Below, piece after piece: positions 20,700-32,479 of a stretch of 64,000 bases of DNA (the stretch's first letter is position 1; every line of letters begins with the position of its first letter). The stretch is from positions 582,519 to 646,518 of the forward strand of contig MNCI01035006.1 in the NCBI GenBank assembly GCA_015680685.1, in the 5' to 3' direction. This DNA is from Gnetum montanum (lineage: Eukaryota > Streptophyta > Gnetopsida > Gnetales > Gnetaceae). The notes under the pieces are model-generated. The model was not told the DNA's origin, ran no database searches, and saw nothing but the letters and a program-made list of their open reading frames with translations. The position numbers and the translations under genes were made by a program.

Positions 20700-22542
20700 C
20701 CTAGATTCTTGTAAGTATGAAAATATAAGACAACACCCTTTAAGATGTTCATATTGGCATATGTCACATCCATTTTCATCTATTTTAGAATCTACAACCT
20801 TCTTAACTACTATAGCCTTATCTTTTTGCTGATAATAGTCTTTACCTATATAATTGCTCCTTCTTCTATTCATATCTCAGTTCCCCTGTTCAATTTTCCT
20901 CTTCACAATATTTAGAGTAGAATTAAACTTCTCATTTAAGGAGTTCCAAATTTTTTCTACTTTAGCTAATATTTGTGTAATAGATTTTTGGATTGACAAG
21001 GTTTTCCTTTGTACCATTTTATCTAGTGGTGCTTCCTCCTCAAAAACACAAAAATATATATCCCTCTTCTTTGGCCACTTGATCAATGATCCTTTCAATC
21101 TAACAGATCCTCATCTTTGATACTCTTCCTTGGGTATAATCTCAAAGAGTCTCTCTAGTTTTCAATGAGCCCATCTATCTTGTGGCAAAGTTATTTTCTT
21201 TGAGAAAAATCATGGCCTAGGAATTAATGCAAAAGAGAGTAATACCTACCCAAGGCTACATCAAGGAATTCATGATCACCTTGTTTATATCCTTAAGTCT
21301 ATTTCCTAAAGTTAGACACCTTGGAGTATGTCTAATAATTATCGTTAAACAACTTCAACATTGTACTCCATCTGCAAATAGATTTTGGCTCCAAGGACTA
21401 GTACCAACTTTCAGCTTCTTTGATTAGTATCATGAGAAATAGTTTAAGTTTTTGCCACTTATTTTCAATATTTTGCAAGGCATAGACATCATTTAAGGCT
21501 TGCAAATGATGTTGGGAACTAGCATTATACCCTCCTTCAAATTTAGGGATGTTGTTCATATCAAGTCATTTAATTTGGCTATCCCTTTGATGCTTGGTCA
21601 AAATATCAATTTATTTTGAAATATTGATCATGATTCTTGTAGTAAGCATTGATTCATCATAGTCATTATGTTTATAGTGGTCTTTGTCATGGTCATGTCT
21701 TCTATGATGTGACCTACTATGCCTTCTTTCATGATGATGCTTTCCTTCTTCTTACTGTTGACTATACTTTCTTCTTCCATTCCTATGATGGGACATTTGG
21801 TCATCACAATATTGGTTTTTATCATTCCTTCTTTGGTCTAGGTGATGCTTCCTTTAGTCAAATTTTGATAATGAGGATGATGGTGAAGGTGGAGGACTAG
21901 GAGAATGGTGTTGACTTGTCATTGTTCTTTAGTTCCTTGATTGTTCTTTTGATAAATGGTTCAAAGGCCTTAGCACTAATGTTCTCCTAGTTCAAAAATA
22001 GTTCTTCCCTCATTTTGGTTATCCATTGAGGTTGATTATAATCGTTGGTGAGTTTTTTCTTTCTCATTAAAAGAAGGGGGATCTTGTTATTAAGATTTCC
22101 CTGATAGAAAGTTTTGATCCTTCTTCTGTGATTGTAGAAATAGTGAGATTGGGACCTATTTACTCTTGGAGGCTTCATGAAATGTCTCTATGTGTTGATA
22201 TTTCCCAAGATGGGGCTCTTTTCATTGATAATCTCTTATGAGGTGCAATGTTACTTGGTAATCTAGGCTTACTAATTCAATCCCAAGTTTCATGAGTGTT
22301 TCCATGAGCATTAAAGAAATGGAATAATTGGTAGGTAATACAATGTTGCACTCTAGATTTCTCTAGTGTAGCTGTTCATCCTAATGAAGGATTAAGTTGA
22401 AGTACAAATAATAGGGCTCCAAATGTGCATAGACAACCTTTAGTTGTTGAGTTGTCTCACAAGAATTTCTTCTAGTTTTATCATGTTACTAGTTAGAATC
22501 ATTGATAGGTTATGGTAAATTATTCCTACGAGAAGAAGACAT
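20700..22542 (-). pseudogene. E3 gag with CCHC knuckle
   Basis: The start ATG at 22542 reads MSSSRRNN, matching E2 MSSSYKKN. The capsid-like part near 21570-21250 reads IPKFEGGYN, LQNIENKWQKLKLF and SWYQSLEPKSI, aligned with E1 and E2. The C-terminal part (21098-20877) matches E2 34967 onward (NRKTLPIQK/QRKTLSIQK). The knuckle at about 20770-20735 reads GCDICQYEHLKGCC, compatible with CX2CX3HX4C. A Pro/Tyr-rich tail lies at about 20660-20250. Multiple stops and frameshifts. Confidence 0.8.
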
Positions 22543-22682
22543 ATTAGTTTGTTTTAATATAGCATGTCTTGATAAAATATTATTATTCATTTTATAAATG
22601 ATGTTGTGTTATTTACTTTTTACTATGACTTTGTATGATTTCACTATTTGATAGTACTTAGTGCACTTAGCTAAAATGAAAG

Positions 22683-22700
22683 CCTTGGCAATGACATGAA
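22683..22700 (-). other. E3 primer-binding site (degenerate tRNA-Asp type)
   Basis: On the plus strand CCTTGGCAATGACATGAA abuts the LTR edge. It corresponds to the tRNA-Asp 3' end CCCCGGCAACGGCGCCAA, with most differences being C-to-T or G-to-A. Confidence 0.65.
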
Positions 22701-23577
22701 TGATGAGCAATGCATATTTCCTACAATCAACCATATGAATCACTAGCATATACACATGATCTGATCAAAGTTTTTGGAATAGCTTTTACCTAAGTGGCCT
22801 ATATCTTGAGATGATGAAAGGCATAATTTGCTAATCGTTGTTTTCGCAATTAATACTTGTGTTAATTTGTTGGTATGGTTAAGTATGATTGAGGTATAAG
22901 ATATTAATTTTTAGAATTTATTATTATTATTTTTGGATCTACCAAATGATTAAAAAAGGAGGATTTAATATTTAAATTAAGTAACTAATTAACTAAGTCA
23001 TTAATGAAACTATGTTAAACATAGAGCATTCGTTCTAACTTTTCGTACACATCATGAACATATATTAATACCCCTAGGTTACCAAGTGTCTACTGCTGGG
23101 TATACCAAGTACACTACTAGGATTACCAAACATTAATATATTATGCTTGAAGTGGTCGTACTTACATTAATTATGAATTATAATATTAAATTCTTAATAT
23201 TAAGAAAGTAAATTGCATTCAAAGTAAATTGCTAGAAAATAGAGTTAAACTAATTTAAATGCTGCAATGAATGGAAGAAATATCAATTTTATTACTATTC
23301 ATGCAACTGTGTCTAGGTACATATTGCACTTGAATAAAATGTTGTACAATCAATTTGATCCACACTATAGGCACTTAGAGGAAAATTTTTACTAACTTCT
23401 ATCAAAAGAATTTGAAAGAGTTTGGCTAAGGTAATGATCATATGGTACCATAAATGTAATGGGTGTACACATTTATATAGGCAATAACTGCATTAGTGTT
23501 AATGCATATGGGCCAACACATCTTGAGATGTGTTGATGAGGATGCATCGACACAGCTACGTTATTCACATTTCATCA
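22701..23577 (-). repeat. E3 5' LTR
   Basis: 877 bases on the minus strand from TGATGAAATGTGAATAACG (23577) to ATTGCTCATCA (22701). TATATAAAT box at 23479-23471. The U3 palindromes include GTGTCGATGCATCC (about 23553) and GATGTGTTGG. CTAAT duplication at 23578-23582. Confidence 0.92.
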
Positions 23578-23582
23578 CTAAT

Positions 23583-26500
23583 GAAGAAATACTAGACTCG
23601 TATATAGTCAAAACTAGAGATAAATCTAATTATAATTACTAGTATATTAATTTGGATGATTTGTATAGTTTTACACCTAGAAGAAACTAGTTTTCTAAAT
23701 ACCATGAAGCTATGTATGCTCCTATCTTTCTTAGAAATGATGAAGCTTGTACAGTTAAGAGCTACGAGAAAGTAAATTTATCTTATAATAATAGAATAAT
23801 TATAATTCCCAAGGTATATCATGTCCTTGAGCTCACCAAAAGCTTATTATCTAGGACTAATTTTGATGATTTTCACCTATTTATATTATTTAGAAATAAG
23901 AAATGCAGAAGTTTTTAAGGGAAAATCTATCATAGCCATAAGATACAAAGAAGAAAGTGGAAGACCATATTAGCTGGATGATGTTGTAGTGGTTGGCAAA
24001 GTTGAAGTCCTTGATGCTTGGAAAGAGAACTTCACCATGAATCTATGACATAGAAGACTTGGGCATGTGGGAGAAAAGTCCATCCAAATTCTTCAAGAAA
24101 AAGGTTGAATTAAAGGTAATGCTAAGGATCATTTATTTCTCTTTGAACATTTCTTAAATGAAAAACAACATTGTTTAAGCTTTCCTACAACTACTCAAAG
24201 AGCTAAAAACACATTGGATCTAGTTCATAGTGATATGTTTAGTCTTATTTTAGTAACTTCACTTACTAGTTCTAAATTTTGTTTCCTTTATAGATGATTA
24301 TTCTATGAAAGTATGGACTTGCTTCATAAAATTCAAGTATGAAGTCTTTGACAAATTCAAGGAATATAAAGATCTTGTTGAGTACTAGTCTTACAAAATA
24401 ATTAAATCCCTGAGAGTAAATAATGGTGGAAATTTTTTTTAGATGAATTTGAAGGGTTTTATAGGACTCATGGTATTTTAAGGTAAAAGAGCATTCTAGG
24501 AACTTCACAACAAAATGGAGTTGTAGAATGGATAAATAGAATGCTCTTGGAATGAGCTCAGTGATGCTTATCTTGAAAAGAAATTTTGGGTGAAAGCCAT
24601 GATGATAGCTTGCTACTTAATCAACACAATGCCCTCATCATCATTGGATGGCAAAATCCCATAAGAGATATAGCTTAGTAAGAATGTTTCTTTGGACCAT
24701 TTGAGAGTATTTGGAAGTATAGCTTATTATCATGTGTCTAAAGAATATAGATCTAAATTGGATTATAAATTCAATAAATGTATTTTTCTTGGATATGACC
24801 ATGGGATAAAAGGATATAAGCTATGAAATATTTTTTCTAACAAAATTATTTATAGTAGAAATGTGGCATTTATGAATTATCTGAACTTGATAAAGTTGAG
24901 GAAAAAAATCTAGAAAAATCTCACTATGATATTGAGCAAGAATCAATTGTAGAATAAGTTGATAAGAAATATAATGGTGAGGAAGATCTACCTTAAGAAG
25001 AAAATTAGTTAGTAAGAAGGTTAAGTCAGGTAAGAAGAATACCATAGTATTTAGATTCATATGTTTTGTGTATTAGTGATGCTTCTTAGGCCTATAAAAA
25101 ATATTGTAATTTAAAAGTTAGTTAAGCTTAGAAAAATGTTATGGATGAGGAAATAAAATCACTAAAGAAAAATAAGAAATGAAACCTTGTTAAACTTTCT
25201 CTTGGAAGAAAACATATTGAGTGTAGATGAATTTTTAGGATAAAAGAGGGAGGAGTATAAAAGGCAAGGTTGGTAGAAAAAGGATACTCTCAAAAGAAGG
25301 GTATTAACTATGAAGAAGCTTTTGCACCAATGGTACAATTAACATCCATAAGATTCCTAATGTCCTTTGTGATTGCCTTGGGTCTTAAACTTGATAGATG
25401 GATGTTAAGGTTGCATTTATTCATGGAGATCTTGATGAAAAATATACATGCAACAACTTAAAGGATATATAGTTAAGGGTATAGAGAACATGACATGTTA
25501 CTTGTTGAAATCCTTGAATTTTTTGAAACAATCTCCTAGGATATGGTTAAGAAATTTAATTCCTACATTATTTGTTTTTGTAAGAGCTAACAATGACCCT
25601 TGTATTTATCCAAAGAAAGATTCATAAACTTGTTCGATACTACTATTGTATGTTGATGATATGTTGATAGTAGGGACTAATATGCAAGAAATCACTAAGC
25701 TAAAATATCAACAATCATTTTAGTTTGAGCTGAAGTACCTTAGTTTTACAAGGAAAATCTTGGACATGAAAATTAGAAGAGATAGAAAAATTTAAAAGCT
25801 ATGGCTTGGTCAATTTGCATATGTTAATAAAGTTTTAGAAAAATTTAATATGCAAGATTGTAAGCTAGTAAACACACCATTATCTGTGGGCATAAAATTG
25901 CCAATGGAGAAATGCCCTATAATAGATGAAGAAATAGAGGAAATAAGAAAAATCCCCTATGCTAATGTTGTAAATAGCCTCATATATGCAATGGTCTGTA
26001 TTAGACATAATATTAGTGAGAGTTGTTAGTAGGTTTATGTCTAAACTTGGTAAAGAACATTAGATGATTGTTAAAATAATTCTTAGCTACTATTAATTTT
26101 TCCATCTATTATGAAAAATGTTCCTTTAGATTACATGGCGTTATGGACATAGATTGGGACAATGATCTACATAATTGAAAATGTACAAGTAGATATGTTT
26201 TTAAACTAAACACAAGTATGTTGGTATAGACAACACTATGTTGCATTATTGATAATAGATGTAGAGTATGTAGCAACTTCTTAAGAAAGAAAAGAAGTAG
26301 TTTGACAACAATAATTGGTTAAATACTTTAGGCAAGAAAAATAGAAGGTAAACATCTCTTATAATAACGAAAGTGCAATCCTTCTATTGAAGAATGTTGG
26401 GTTACATGTAAGGAAAAAACAAAATGAGATAAATTTCTATTTTATTCAATATCAAATTAAAAAAGGAAGGATTTCTTTAGAAAAGGTTTCTACATTGAAA

Positions 26501-26590
26501 AATCTAATAGATATGTTGAATAAGGTAATTCCTATGAATAAGTTCAACTAGCGTAGAAAAGAACTTGGATTAATAACTTATGAAATATAA
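23583..26590 (+). pseudogene. Copia pol pseudogene (protease, integrase, RT, RNase H)
   Basis: Protease-like region near 23655-23700: LDDLYSFTPRRN, where the family's D-S-G triplet has decayed to D-D-L, then HEAMYAPIFL. The GAG-pre-integrase zinc region at about 24042-24110 has HRRLGHVGEKS. The integrase core has DLVHSDMF (about 24220), VNNGGNF (second Asp changed to Asn at 24419-24421) and TSQQNGVVEWINR (about 24502, Glu kept). RT has VEKGYSQKKGINYEEAFAP (25270 onward) and an intact YVDD at 25649-25660. RNase H has DIDWDNDL (about 26144) and later NNESAILLLKN and DMLNKVIP (about 26510). Many stops. Confidence 0.9.
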
Positions 26591-26919
26591 TGGTTTTTCC
26601 TAGTTGTAATTCCTTACAAGAAATAATAAGTGGGAGAGTAAGAAAGGCATCAATAGTTTAAGAAACTTTGCCTTTGAATATGTTCTCTTCTCTTGTAATT
26701 CTTAGTCAGAATTATGGTTTGATAGGAGCTAAAGCCATTACTAGGGTTTTCATATGCTTTCCCCAGTATAATTTCTTGTATTATTAGTGCATCTCTTCAA
26801 ATTTCATAATTGAATTTCTATTTCTGTTACTTGCTATTTCTCTATTATTTTACTTAATCAAGGTGTAAATTAACATTGATGGTACAATGTGCCCTAGATA
26901 TAGGATCTCTTATACATAA
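26591..26919 (+). other. Copia 3' end, undelimited
   Basis: A purine-rich AAGTGGGAGAGTAAG at about 26628-26643 may be the polypurine tract, with the 3' LTR after it. Without a second LTR copy I cannot place its ends. No coding signal. Confidence 0.35.
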
Positions 26920-27405
26920 GCATGGAGTGTTGATCATTCATAAGTGGGCTCCATAATTTGATGTTAAATTTAAAAAATATGCTAAAATTTCCATGTTTTG
27001 TTGAGTTACATAATTTTTTGTTGATTTTTTTAGAAATATGAGTATGAAATTATTAGTTTTCTTAGTCCCATTAAGCATATGAAGTCTATTTCTATAGCTT
27101 TTTGTTTTCGTAGAATTTTTTTCGAAATTAAGCTTCTCAATCATAAAAAGGAATTGGTATTACAAATAGAAGGGAAGACTTATATTCAACCAATTACATA
27201 TTATAATCTTCCTAGTTCTTACAACTTTTACTATCATGAAGAACATTGGTTTAATACTTGTTCTCTTTTGTTTGAGAAAAAAGATTTTGAAGAAAAGAAA
27301 AAATGTGTTAAACTTGAAGATGAAAACAAAAAATATAAGGTTGAAGATATGAAAAATCAAGTTAATGTTAATGATAAGAATGATCAAATGACAATAAAGA
27401 ATTGA
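26920..27405 (+). pseudogene. LINE ORF1 / DUF4283 fragment with zinc knuckle
   Basis: The upstream part reads VLIIHKWAP (about 26929), like the W-x-P core of DUF4283 proteins. After stops, the frame is open from 27079 to 27405. It contains LVLQIEGKTYIQPITY and then a zinc-knuckle frame Y-NF-Y-YHEE-H-WFNT-C, i.e. CX2CX4HX4C with both first Cys changed to Tyr (G-to-A changes). A charged, Lys-rich tail follows. This layout is found in ORF1 of plant L1-type LINEs. It is not the same copy as the LINE at the right edge. A host DUF4283 protein is a less likely alternative. Confidence 0.5.
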
Positions 27406-27872
27406 GAGAACATAGAAGTTCCTATGTATATTTTTACTAGTACTAGAGAAAATATTAACTAGCCCATACAAATAGCTCATACGATAAATAAATTAATATT
27501 ATCTAACAAAAATAATATTAAATCAATGATTAAAACTAGCATCAAAAAGTAGGTTATAGTTGATGATAAAGATTCTTGACATAAGATAAATAATAAGCTA
27601 TGAGGTAAATATCTTCCACCAATGGTACCACTTTCGTACTTTGAAACAAATATTGGTATTAAGCCATAACTCTCTATCGCAAATCCTTTTATTATTTTAA
27701 GTTTAAGCATGGATGTTGAAAAATAAAATAAATTTTTTTGGGACTAGGACCATTTTCCATGCTAATAATTAATTATCTTTCATTATTTGTTCAAAATTTT
27801 AATTAAATGATTATGCAGTTAAGTAGAAAATCCTAAAATTAGAAAGTTTTTTCTTTCCTAAGGACAAAACAT
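27406..27872. other. Unassigned AT-rich DNA
   Basis: Short stretches look coding on the plus strand (for example a segment near 27600-27650) but I recognise no family. It may be the tail of the LINE ORF1 fragment. Confidence 0.3.
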
Positions 27873-29860
27873 TATTGGTAGTAACATTGCCCATGTGGTA
27901 CATGGGACTTGGTCCTAAGTGGTTAGCGTTATAAGTATTCCTTGATGGTTCTTCATCACACATGCTTGATTTGGCTTGCCATGAGTTCTAGATCATAGTT
28001 CTATGTTCAAACCTAGTACTTGTCCTTCAGACACTTTTTTTTTTTAAAGAGAGAAATCTAGTTAACATCGTAATTATTGGTAGAATATGATGCAACATGA
28101 TTTTAAAGAAAAAGGATGTATAAGAGTAAGAAGGACATAGTCTCAAAAAGCAATCACCTTAAGAGGATGAAACCATTAGTATTTTGTATCATTCCTTCAC
28201 AAATGCTAGTCCTAGGAAGTAGGACTTTGCACATTAATGCCATGGAGATAACTCATTGCCAATCCTTTTGCTCAATTATGCTCTAAGAGCTCATTGTACA
28301 CATGTGTTTCCATCCTTTTGTGAAACTAGGCTAATCCTACCCTATTACATTGACCAATAAATAGTTTAGAATTTTTTTCAAGGCTTAACAAAGTGTCAAG
28401 TATCTATTGATAGATTGACCAAGGATCATAGTCTTCATTATCATGCATCATAGCTTTTGCTCATGTGATCATGATTATTTCATAGATCCACATTCATTGG
28501 TAACATCGATGAAGGATTTGTGATTTAATAGTCAATTTCTAGTTTGATGCAAGTCCTTCCATCCTTTACATTGAGAACACCATGGAACTCCTCAACTACA
28601 AAGTAGATATGCATAATGGAAATTTAATTTCCTTAGGAACTTATCAAAATTACAAGTGGACTTCAATCCTAAGAGCACCACAATCACCAATTTCATTCAA
28701 CAACTTGATCCCAAGAGCCTTGAATAAAATGGAAAATATCTATGATAAACGAATTTAATGACTTGCTACTGAAATAAATTTTTTTCAATTTTTCTTTTTG
28801 GAGAATATATTTTAGGGTAAATTTGGAATTCTAAATAATGTTTTTGATTTGGGCCAACAAAATCCTCAATATTAGTGTTAGTTTGTGTACTGATTTTTGA
28901 TGATTTTTCAACCATGATTGATTCTTGTTTTAGGAGCGTTTCTATTATATGTCATGTTAAAAGCTAGCATTTGATTAATTTAATTTTCATAATTATGTAT
29001 CTAGATTGATGTGTATGTTTTTATTGGATGAGACATTACATGTTTTAATCTTCTACCATAATATAATTTTTTACAATTTGAATCATGTAATTAATCATAG
29101 ATTTTAGATTGTTGTGAACAATATTTTTTGATATCACCATAAGTTATGAGTTTAATTTCTAGAAAACTATTACTCTCATATCTTTCAAGATATATGAATC
29201 ATTTTCTATTATACATTTTTGGTAACCCTTATTTCATTTAGATAAATATTGTAATTTATCTGTAGTAGAAATTATGTGCTTCTTCATATTTCATAATGTT
29301 GATAGCTATGCAATTACTTAGTATTTGAGTTACCCATATGAGTTATGCAATGATGGTGATTTCTCTTTAAAGGTTGCCATATGCTTTGAATTTTCATTAT
29401 GTTTTTAGTTATATTTATTAGGAAATTTTGATCTTATAGTTGGTTTATTTTTTATTTTAAGTATAGACAAATGCCATGAAGAAAAATAAATGAACAATTA
29501 AGATAAAAAAATCTAAAGAACTCAACTAGAAATAAACCTAGAAGAGGCATTAAAAATGAAAGGAAAGACATTAGAAACAAGTTCAACATTGGTGGTAGGA
29601 AGTGAACTAAAGAAAGCATCAGACGAAAGTTGGGACTTTCCTAAACTTGTAGAATTTAGTCTTTCTCTAAATTTAGATTCTATTTTTGAATTTATACTTT
29701 TAGACTAGTTTCAATCATTAACGACTAAAGAAGAGAAGATTGATGTCAATTTATGTCTCTATAAACAATTCTTTCGGTAGCTCCTAAATGAGTAGAAGAC
29801 TTAATGCTTAGACTTATTAGAAGAGTTGTACCTTCTAGAGGTATGAGTAGACAAACTAGT
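27873..29860 (+). repeat. Large direct repeat, copy A
   Basis: About 2 kb homologous, in the same orientation, to 57000-59085. Both start with a [TG/TA]TTGGTARTAACATTG-like sequence where homology begins abruptly. Near the start both carry a tRNA-like A box (CCTAAGTGGTTAGCG, 27915-27929) and B box (GTTCAAACCTAG, 28005-28016). Near the end both carry a coding-like stretch after an AAATGCCAT (about 29470; residues such as LVVGSELKKASDESW). Copy B has about 180 extra bases (about 57815-57995). It is either a very long LTR or the 5' end of two related elements. No primer site or purine tract recognised. Confidence 0.55.
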
Positions 29861-32479
29861 GTAAGCAGTAATTCATTTGATGGATGAAATCCAAAGCTCA
29901 ATGTTAAGCTATGTAATTTTACCTTAATTTTGCTTTCATCAATTTTTAGTAGTTATAGAGAGAGAATTATATTTTGGTTTATTGTTTTAGTTGTTAAGAG
30001 TGAGAATAGTGTGTTTTAGTTAATTATTTAAACTATGCTTTGTTTAGATTACAAAAATTATTATGTAAGTTAGTTTGATGAAAGTTGTTGGCTTATTTAG
30101 GATTTAAGCCCTATATTTCCTTGAATTTGGATTACAAATGCTTTATTATGCTTAAAATTACTTTCTTTAGATTGCTACATATATTTTGTTTAATTTTAGA
30201 ATTTATAGTTAGTTACTATTCATGCTATATTTTAACTTAGTCAAGTTAATTTCCTAGAATATGTTTTATTTCCAATTCATAATTCTTTTACTATTATTTC
30301 TTATATCTTATTACTCTTCATTTTTAGTTTGTAGTTTGTTTAAAATACATATATATAATCTATTTCATTCATGTTAGAACAAGTTATTCCTAATTCCATA
30401 TTTATACATATAAATGAAAATGATTTGTCACTCTAATAGTCATTTATAAAAAAATTCATGTTATACAATTATAGCCCTCTTGAAATTATAAGCATCACAA
30501 ATCATTATAATTACTATTTTAGTAGCTTTAGAGGTTAATTTCATTTTGAATTAATTTCAAGCTATATTATCATTAATTTTAAAATTTCATGTTTCGTTAT
30601 ATCAGTTGAGACTATTTATGGGTTTCCATACCCTTATGGGATGTAGCTTAGGCGGTAGCCTTCTTAAACGAGTTTTTAAGAGCATTGCTTATATCCAAAA
30701 TTATGCCCAATACCCTTTCATGGTGCTAGAAGAAGGATTATCTTCTTTAAATTTTATGGTCCTTACATTAGTCTAAAGTTTTGTAAGGTTGATTATTTTT
30801 CTTAAAGTTCATTTCTTTTCTTGTTTTATTTTTTGTGTTCAAAATATCATCTAAAGGATTATTGCCATTTTACATTTTGTATGTTCCTTATTTTAGTAGT
30901 AATATAGTTGGATTCTATGAAGGCCTTTCATTCTAAATCCCAATTGATTAGAAACATGTTGTTTTAGTTAATAAAAGAAATTAGCTTTACATTTTCCAAA
31001 ATTTATTCCAAGAAGGATTTAAACTAAGAGGGCACCCAACCCACCTCTAACTCCTCTAGTCAAGAATTCCTTCAACTTTACAAACTATCATCTTAGTATT
31101 AAATCTCTACAAAATGTTAATTTATTCTTTCATTCTACATCTCCCTCTAATGATGTGAACTAGACGTGTTAGGGTAGGAACATGTCTTAGCTCTCTTAAG
31201 AGGATACTGTTATGTGTGTATGCTAGTGCTCTTCATTGGGTTGGTTCTAGTATGTACTTTGGAATCTCACACTCCATTCAGTCTACTTATTTAAGATGTG
31301 GATTTCAAGATAGAAAAAGAAGTAAATTCAATAAGTCCAAATTCAAAGTGATAGAATATCATATTTATATATGAGAATGGATAAGAAATAAGTAAAAGCA
31401 TGAAGATAAATTTTAAACTTTAAAATAAGTCAAAGTTCAAGTTAAATCAAATTAGCTCTTTCATAACATAGGGACCAAAGCCATGTACGGCATATTTGAA
31501 ATTATTTATCACAAAATAAAAGATAGGAATTATTATTATTATTTTTAAAAACTTAATTGGAAGATGTAGTTAGAGAAATATCTCAATCTCTCATGTCTCT
31601 TGATTTGCAGCTTAATTCTCCATAAAATATGCTAGTTCCATCATATTCTATTATGGTGCCATCATTTGGCTATAAATATGTGAGAAAAATATGATTGTAT
31701 TGATGCTAAAGCATTATGGAAGCCTAAGTTATGAATTTATTTGAATTTATTCCACATTCCATATTTCATATTTTATTACATTTCTACATTCCAACATATC
31801 TCCATTAAAATTAGTTTTTAGTTTTTATCATATTTCTAATTCAATTTTTATCATCCGTCGTTTAACCTCAACTTGCAATAACTTCATCAATTATTGTTTG
31901 AATCCATACATTATTAGTTCATCATCCTTAATATCTGTAATAAAGTTTCCACATCAATTTCTTTATAGATTTGGTTCAACAACAAATTTGGAAGTTCAAA
32001 AGATAATAAAGAGAAATTCATTAGTTTTCCCATGGAATCCAACCCATCTAATGTAATTCAATACTTTAGATTATTCATCAATTTTAGGTGACTAAAATAA
32101 AGTAAATTTCATTCAATTCTAACATCAAAATCTCAAGTTATCTAAGTTTTCCAATTTGACCATGACTTGTGGTCAAGTCGTGGTGTTGTAGGTTTCACAA
32201 ACCATGAACTTACCCTGAATTATGGATTTTAGTACCTAGTTCTTTACATATCATGATCAATGATTTACTTGTGGTATCATAGCATGTCATTATCATGACT
32301 TTTTTCCAACTCATGGTTACCTTGTGGTTGTCATTTTAGATAAGACAAATTCACCATGACTCATGGTTTTCTATAATTTAAATTTTTGATTGTTGATCAT
32401 TACCATGACTTGTGGAGTCCTCTTGGTTTTCTCATGGAATTATTAGTTTTTACTATTTATTATTTTTTATTATACCATG
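29861..32479. other. Decayed repeat DNA between copy A and E2
   Basis: AT-rich with no recognisable domain. A possible solo LTR runs from TGTTAGGGTAGGAAC (about 31168) to ACATTCCAACA (about 31797) with GGCTATAAATATG near 31667, but flanking duplications do not match. From 32155 to 32475 there is a cluster of CATGACTTGTGG and CCATGACTCATGG near-palindromes that continues after E2. Confidence 0.35.

Larger units (their letters stand above)
922..23577 (-). mobile_element. E3: Athila-like Ty3/gypsy element, minus strand, with E1 nested inside
   Basis: It is bounded by two LTRs (22701-23577 as 5' LTR, 922-1780 as 3' LTR) and a perfect 5-base target duplication CTAAT at 917-921 and 23578-23582. 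Internal order on the minus strand: degenerate tRNA-Asp primer site, gag, protease, RT, RNase H, integrase, spacer with internal promoter-like module, third ORF, purine tract. It contains the full element E1 (5165-13992) and a copia 3' remnant (about 17307-18391). Without these the element is about 12.7 kb, close to E2. Confidence 0.93.
304..26640 (+). mobile_element. Ty1/copia retrotransposon, decayed and split by nested insertions
   Basis: The internal region starts with a primer-binding site at 304 and encodes gag (411-916). After the 22.7-kb E3 insertion it resumes at 23578 with protease, integrase, reverse transcriptase and RNase H in the copia order. The CTAAT at 917-921 is repeated at 23578-23582, so removing E3 restores one copia reading path. 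The 5' LTR lies left of the window or is destroyed by the 1-278 LTR. I could not delimit the 3' LTR after 26600 because there is no second copy to compare. Confidence 0.85.

Noticed and set aside
27913-28016. tRNA gene
   Set aside because: A- and B-box-like words are present, but they are too far apart for a tRNA and I see no acceptor stem or cloverleaf.
31168-31797. Solo copia LTR
   Set aside because: TGTTAGG...CCAACA ends and a TATA box are suggestive, but flanking bases do not form a duplication and no second copy is seen.
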